This document shows positions 60,340 to 64,000 of a DNA stretch of 64,000 nt, piece by piece; the first letter of the stretch is position 1; each line of letters opens with the position of its first letter. The stretch is taken from NCBI GenBank assembly GCA_965230045.1, contig OZ245940.1, positions 4,588,001-4,652,000 on the forward strand. Reading direction: 5' to 3'. The notes under the pieces are model-generated. The model ran no database searches. It was given only the letters and a program-made list of their open reading frames with translations, and had not been told where the DNA came from. Both the position numbers and the translations under genes were made by a program. The stretch is from G963662905 sp965230045 (GTDB lineage Bacteria > Bacteroidota > Bacteroidia > Bacteroidales > WRLA01).

Positions 60340-61557
60340 ATGGGGGCAACCTTACGAAAAAACATTCCCGGACTGGAAGAAGCATTTAATGCGTACCTAA
60401 AAGCTTTGGCGCAACGCGATTATGCTTCGGTAATACGGTATTTTGCGCTTAAATTCGGAGGTTTTGGCACTGGAACCGATGAGTATGCCCATGATCTTGA
60501 AGGAGCCAAAGAAATGTACCGGCGCGAATTTGATCAGGCTCCTGATAAATTAAATTTTGAATTCCAATGGATAAAAACCAATCAGTTTGCATCGGATACC
60601 GGCGTGGTTTATGCCCTGACCAATATAAGCCTCAAGGTTGACGGCCACCCATTTGTTTTTGAGGACATCAGGCTTAGCACGGTTTTTCATCACATAAATG
60701 GGCTGTGGAAACTGGAACATATGCACCTGAGCGCACCTGCTGGCAGGCAGGAGGAAGGCGAAAGCATACCGCTCAAAGAACTGGAAGAACGGAACCGCCT
60801 ATTGGAGAAAACGGTTGAAGGGCGCACGAACGACCTGCTGGAAAAACAAATGCTGCTGGAAAAAATGATCCAAAACAAAAACCGCATTTTTTCCATTATT
60901 GCTCATGATTTGCGCAGTCCGTTCAACTCACTGCTTGGATTAACGGAACTGCTCCAATTGGGCACCAATAACCTGAGTCGTATTGAAATCCAGGAAAGGC
61001 TGCGCTTTATCAATGATAATGCCCGTAATATTTACCGCGTTGTAGAAAATTTACTGGAATGGTCCATTGCCGATACGGGCAGCTTCAGTTATCGTCCGCA
61101 AAGCTTCTCCCTCAAAAAATTATTTGATGATAACCTGGAAATTTTCCAAAATGAAGCTACCGCCAAAAATATTACCTTAACACCAGAGCATAATAATCTG
61201 GTGATATTCGGAGATTATACCATACTTGGAATTATACTGCGCAATCTTATACAAAACGCCATTAAATTCAGCCATAGAGGTGGCAGTATAAATATTTCTG
61301 CTCAAAGAAACAGACATCAGATTATAATATCTGTTCAAGATCAGGGCATTGGTATGGATAAAAAGCTGATTGATAAAATCTTCAATGAAGAGCACACGCT
61401 ATCAAATCTCGGTACAGAGCATGAAAAAGGAACAGGACTGGGTCTTAACAGCTGCCTGAAGCTTTTAAAAGTTCACAGAGGGCAATTAAAGCTTGAAAGC
61501 GAGCCAAATAAAGGAACCCTGGCTGAAATCATTATTGATCAACCAGGGCTCACATAG
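60340..61557 (+). CDS. Histidine kinase with NTF2/SnoaL-like N-terminal domain
   Basis: 405 aa, soluble. Residues 8-132 are a SnoaL/NTF2-like cone fold (EEAFNAYLKALAQRDYASVI, VVYALTNISLKVDGHPFVF, FHHINGLWKLEHMH), the type seen in ketosteroid isomerase-like DUF4440 proteins, here placed as the sensor. A coiled coil (145-182) leads into HisKA with His189 (IIAHDLRSPFNS) and a HATPase domain (NLIQNAIKFSH, DQGIGMDKK, GTGLGLNSC). The NTF2-like domain may bind a small hydrophobic ligand. No cognate response regulator lies next to it. Confidence 0.85.
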   Translation: MGATLRKNIPGLEEAFNAYLKALAQRDYASVIRYFALKFGGFGTGTDEYAHDLEGAKEMYRREFDQAPDKLNFEFQWIKTNQFASDTGVVYALTNISLKVDGHPFVFEDIRLSTVFHHINGLWKLEHMHLSAPAGRQEEGESIPLKELEERNRLLEKTVEGRTNDLLEKQMLLEKMIQNKNRIFSIIAHDLRSPFNSLLGLTELLQLGTNNLSRIEIQERLRFINDNARNIYRVVENLLEWSIADTGSFSYRPQSFSLKKLFDDNLEIFQNEATAKNITLTPEHNNLVIFGDYTILGIILRNLIQNAIKFSHRGGSINISAQRNRHQIIISVQDQGIGMDKKLIDKIFNEEHTLSNLGTEHEKGTGLGLNSCLKLLKVHRGQLKLESEPNKGTLAEIIIDQPGLT

Positions 61558-61570
61558 TCAATTCTTATTT

Positions 61571-63580
61571 TTAATTGTTTGAAGCTTCTTTTCTGAGGTA
61601 ACGCATTCGGGCAACCATAAGGTTCATCTCCTTTTTGGCAGCATTGATTTTCTTCTCAAATTCTGCTTTCAAAATATTAGCATTCTTTGAATTCGCAAGG
61701 AAACCTATATTGTTTTCCCACAGGTTGATGTCTTCCTGCATTTTAGAAATTTTATTATTGAGGAAAGTAATCTCTTTTTGCAGGATGCGTCCCGAACCCG
61801 GTTTTTCTTTGATCTTATCAATCTTTTCTTTAAAGTCCATTGAATTCATCTCAATCGAAGAGATATTGAGCTTGTTCATTTGCTCATCAATGGCCTTTCT
61901 GTATTCTGTATTAATCGATTCCTTCTCGTTAAATGGCACATATCCAATACCCATCCATTTGCGCTGAAAATCTTTCAAAACCTTTAGGTTCGCAGTTTTG
62001 TCATCGCTGTATTCAAAGGTTTTGATTTCTTCGATCAGAGCTTTTTTCGCTGCAAGGTTCTCTTTTTCATTATCGCGTTGGGATTTAAAATGCTGATCTT
62101 TAGCACTGAAAAACTCATCACAGGCAGCACGGAAACGTTTCCAGATTTTATCGGAGTGCTTGCGTGGTACCGGTCCGATTTTTTTCCATTCTTCCTGAAG
62201 TTTTATCAATGCGCTGGTAGTTGCCTTCCAGTCAATACTCTCTTTTAGAGCCTCTGCCTGGTTTACCAAATCGAGTTTCAGGTTGTAGTTATCCACCTGT
62301 TGCTCTTTAATTTTGCTAAAGAAATCCTTTTTACCGGAAAAGAAAGTATCAAGATAGGTCTTAAAACGCTCCCAAACTTCATCATTTACTTTGCGGGGGG
62401 CTGGGCCAATGGTTTTCCATATTTTGAGAAGCTCATTCACCTGATCTGTAGCCTGTTGCCATTGTTTGATGGTTTCAAGTTTCTGTGATATAGCTTCTTC
62501 AGCCTTTTCACACAGCGCCTGTTTCGCTTCAAAATTGCTTTGCAGCTCATTATGGAGTTTTTCATAATGTTCGCGCCTGCGTTGGTTTATTTTATCTGTG
62601 GCCGCTTTAAACCGATCCCAGATTTCATCTTTTTTATCTTGTGGAACAGGGCCTATTTCTTTCCATTCCTGATGGTACTGCTGCAGTGCTTTGAAAGATT
62701 TTGTAATGGAATTTTCGAGCAGCAGTTCTTCTGCTTTTTCACAAAGCTCCACTTTATTCTCAAGGTTCTTTTTAAGATCAAGGTCTTTTAGCTCTTTGCT
62801 GATTTTTACCTTATCAAAAAACTTCTCCACAAGAAAATGATAATTTGCCCAAAGGTCAGAAACTTCAGCTTTTGGCACCATACCAATTGCTTTCCATTGA
62901 TCCTGAAGTTCTTTAAAATTATCGTAGGTAGCTTTCAGGGTTTCATCCGATGCGATAAGCTCACGTAGTTTTTCAAGGATATCCTTCTTTTTGTTCAGGT
63001 TATCCTGCTTGATTTTCTCCTGATCGGCCTGATATGAGAATTTTTTTTCTTTATAAAGCCCAAAAGTAGCGCGGAATTTTTCTTCCAAAGGATCATCTCC
63101 CTTTTGATAAGATTCTTTCTCTCCACCTGCTTCCAGGTATTTCATATAATGCTCCTGGTGCTCTTTCTTGGTTTTGCCAAGGAAAGCTACTTTTATGAGC
63201 GCCACTTTGGTTTTAATTTTCAGGATGTCGCCTTCTTCAATGAGCTCCTGAAGCCTTTCAACAAGTTCCTCACGCGTTTTTGATTCAAAATCTTCATCGT
63301 CTTCCTCCTCAGCGTTTTCATCATCGTCAGAATCTTCATCTTCAGAATCTTCAACAAGTTCGTTTTCTGTTGCAGTATCAGCATTTGCTGATTCTTCTAC
63401 AGTTCCCTTAGTTTCTTCAAGGGGGGCCTCAATTGTTTCTGTTTCTTCTGCGGATTCCTTTTCGGATGTTACATCTGCCTGGGCTTCAACATTTTCCTGG
63501 GTTTCTTCTGAAACCGGGTTCTTCGCCTGATTCTGCATAGCTTCCTCAGGTTCCTGATTGGTAAGCTCTTTATTTTCCAT
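61571..63580 (-). CDS. DUF349 repeat protein
   Basis: 669 aa. Residues 1-105 are a very acidic, low-complexity region (Glu/Asp/Ala/Thr). The rest is helical with five DUF349 repeats, each recognisable by W..IG.VP: QWKAIGMVPKAEVSDLW, EWKEIGPVPQDKKDEIW, IWKTIGPAPRKVNDEVW, EWKKIGPVPRKHSDKIW and KWMGIGYVPFNEKESI. The C-terminal 90 residues form a coiled coil (ISKMQEDINLWENNIGF). DUF349 proteins are common in Bacteroidota and actinobacteria; some are linked to beta-lactam tolerance, but the molecular function is unclear. Convergent with the NTF2-kinase gene, 13 nt apart. Confidence 0.9.
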   Translation of the reverse strand: MENKELTNQEPEEAMQNQAKNPVSEETQENVEAQADVTSEKESAEETETIEAPLEETKGTVEESANADTATENELVEDSEDEDSDDDENAEEEDDEDFESKTREELVERLQELIEEGDILKIKTKVALIKVAFLGKTKKEHQEHYMKYLEAGGEKESYQKGDDPLEEKFRATFGLYKEKKFSYQADQEKIKQDNLNKKKDILEKLRELIASDETLKATYDNFKELQDQWKAIGMVPKAEVSDLWANYHFLVEKFFDKVKISKELKDLDLKKNLENKVELCEKAEELLLENSITKSFKALQQYHQEWKEIGPVPQDKKDEIWDRFKAATDKINQRRREHYEKLHNELQSNFEAKQALCEKAEEAISQKLETIKQWQQATDQVNELLKIWKTIGPAPRKVNDEVWERFKTYLDTFFSGKKDFFSKIKEQQVDNYNLKLDLVNQAEALKESIDWKATTSALIKLQEEWKKIGPVPRKHSDKIWKRFRAACDEFFSAKDQHFKSQRDNEKENLAAKKALIEEIKTFEYSDDKTANLKVLKDFQRKWMGIGYVPFNEKESINTEYRKAIDEQMNKLNISSIEMNSMDFKEKIDKIKEKPGSGRILQKEITFLNNKISKMQEDINLWENNIGFLANSKNANILKAEFEKKINAAKKEMNLMVARMRYLRKEASNN

Positions 63581-63801
63581 TGAAATAAAAAGAAAGGTTA
63601 ATACTAAAAATTATTTTGTGCTTCAATCTGTTCAGTTATGACACATTTTACTGATTTCTAAGCCACTATTAACTTAGGGACTGCAAAAATAAAAATTATC
63701 CCCTATTTACATAAGGTTTTCAATAAAATTACGCAACCAACTGGCTGAAAATTAAAAAAGACACCGGCATCGCGCAATAGGACACCGGTATCAGTTTTAC
63801 A
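63581..63801. other. Intergenic region upstream of the DUF349 gene
   Basis: 221 bp. It contains CAAAAATA at 63684-63691 (minus strand TATTTTTG, a possible -7 box) and a short direct repeat GACACCGG near 63761-63787. No gene seen. Confidence 0.4.
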
Positions 63802-64000
63802 TTATGATAATTTCCTGCCCGGATAAACCTTTAAGGCTTCATCAAGGCAATGCATTGATTTTTTCAGGTCTTCGGTATTCAACACATAGCTGATACGTAC
63901 CTCATTTTTACCGGCTCCTTCAGTAGCATAAAATCCTGTGGCAGGAGCCATCATTACGGTTTGATTTTCGTAATTGAAATCTTCGAGCAGCCATTGACAG
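63802..64000 (-). CDS. PLP-dependent aminotransferase, C-terminal end only
   Basis: 65 codons and a TAA at 63802-63804 remain; the gene runs off the right edge of the window. The fragment reads CQWLLEDFNYENQTVMMAPA, then GFYATEGAGKNEVRISYVLN and ALKVYPGRK, the C-terminal part of a class I/II aminotransferase such as aspartate aminotransferase. RISYVLN holds the substrate-carboxylate Arg of this fold. Substrate unknown. Confidence 0.8.
   Translation of the reverse strand, partial: CQWLLEDFNYENQTVMMAPATGFYATEGAGKNEVRISYVLNTEDLKKSMHCLDEALKVYPGRKLS

Noticed and set aside
63761..63795. Terminator downstream of the aminotransferase gene
   Set aside because: The GACACCGG motif is repeated directly, not inverted, so no stable stem with a T-run is formed.

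Overview
The window reads as chromosomal DNA of a Bacteroidota (Bacteroidetes) bacterium, probably a free-living member near the Bacteroidales/Marinilabiliales-type lineages; I cannot name a genus. The grounds are a PorX-type regulator, several proteins with type IX secretion (T9SS) sorting domains, a TamL/TamB pair, a DUF1573-YajC-YbbR-CoaE cluster, a DUF349 repeat protein, three-subunit Bacteroidota-type succinate dehydrogenase, and promoters of the TTTG-N19-TAnnTTTG type. No transposase, integrase, rRNA, tRNA or CRISPR array was seen.

Layout. 1-5.7 kb: alanine dehydrogenase-like gene, tsaE and porX on the minus strand, then a plus-strand HD phosphohydrolase. 5.7-13.1 kb is accessory DNA: a truncated PKD protein, a small T9SS protein, two tandem secreted paralogues, an orphan Rhs tip with a metallopeptidase-like end, a breakpoint carrying the tail of another T9SS protein, and an AbiEi/AbiEii-type toxin-antitoxin pair flanked by a 113-bp direct repeat of the ccmE 3' end. 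13.1-15 kb: ccmB-C-D-E. 15-20.7 kb: an acetyltransferase and sdhCAB. 20.7-34.9 kb: envelope and housekeeping genes (metal-binding protein, tamL-tamB, MBL hydrolase, dapA, secreted M14 peptidase, coaE, ybbR-like, yajC, DUF1573). 35-39.2 kb: a GH130-receiver fusion facing a GT4-glycosidase-like fusion. 39.4-43.8 kb: HD protein, ligA, an outer-membrane protein.

43.8-55.5 kb is the most distinctive part. A four-gene plus-strand operon encodes a TolC-like protein fused to a GH18-like domain, an HlyD-like adaptor, a pseudo-receiver/zinc-ribbon/degenerate-GGDEF protein and a processive GT2 synthase. It is bracketed by hybrid histidine kinases, one of which lacks the phosphoacceptor histidine. Together these look like a regulated synthase-dependent exopolysaccharide production and export system that uses a TolC/HlyD conduit. 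55.6-59.8 kb is an ECF sigma/anti-sigma operon with DUF4097-like and DUF2807 (GIN) envelope proteins. 60.3-64 kb holds a kinase with an NTF2-like sensor, the DUF349 protein and the end of an aminotransferase gene.

Three families of structured intergenic repeats recur in the window: family A near 1.3, 15.1 and 56.5 kb; family B near 4.2, 21.2 and 60.2 kb; family C near 3.9 and 45.7 kb. Family A shows two paired compensatory substitutions between copies, which argues that its hairpins are maintained. Family C has 24-bp terminal inverted repeats and looks MITE-like.
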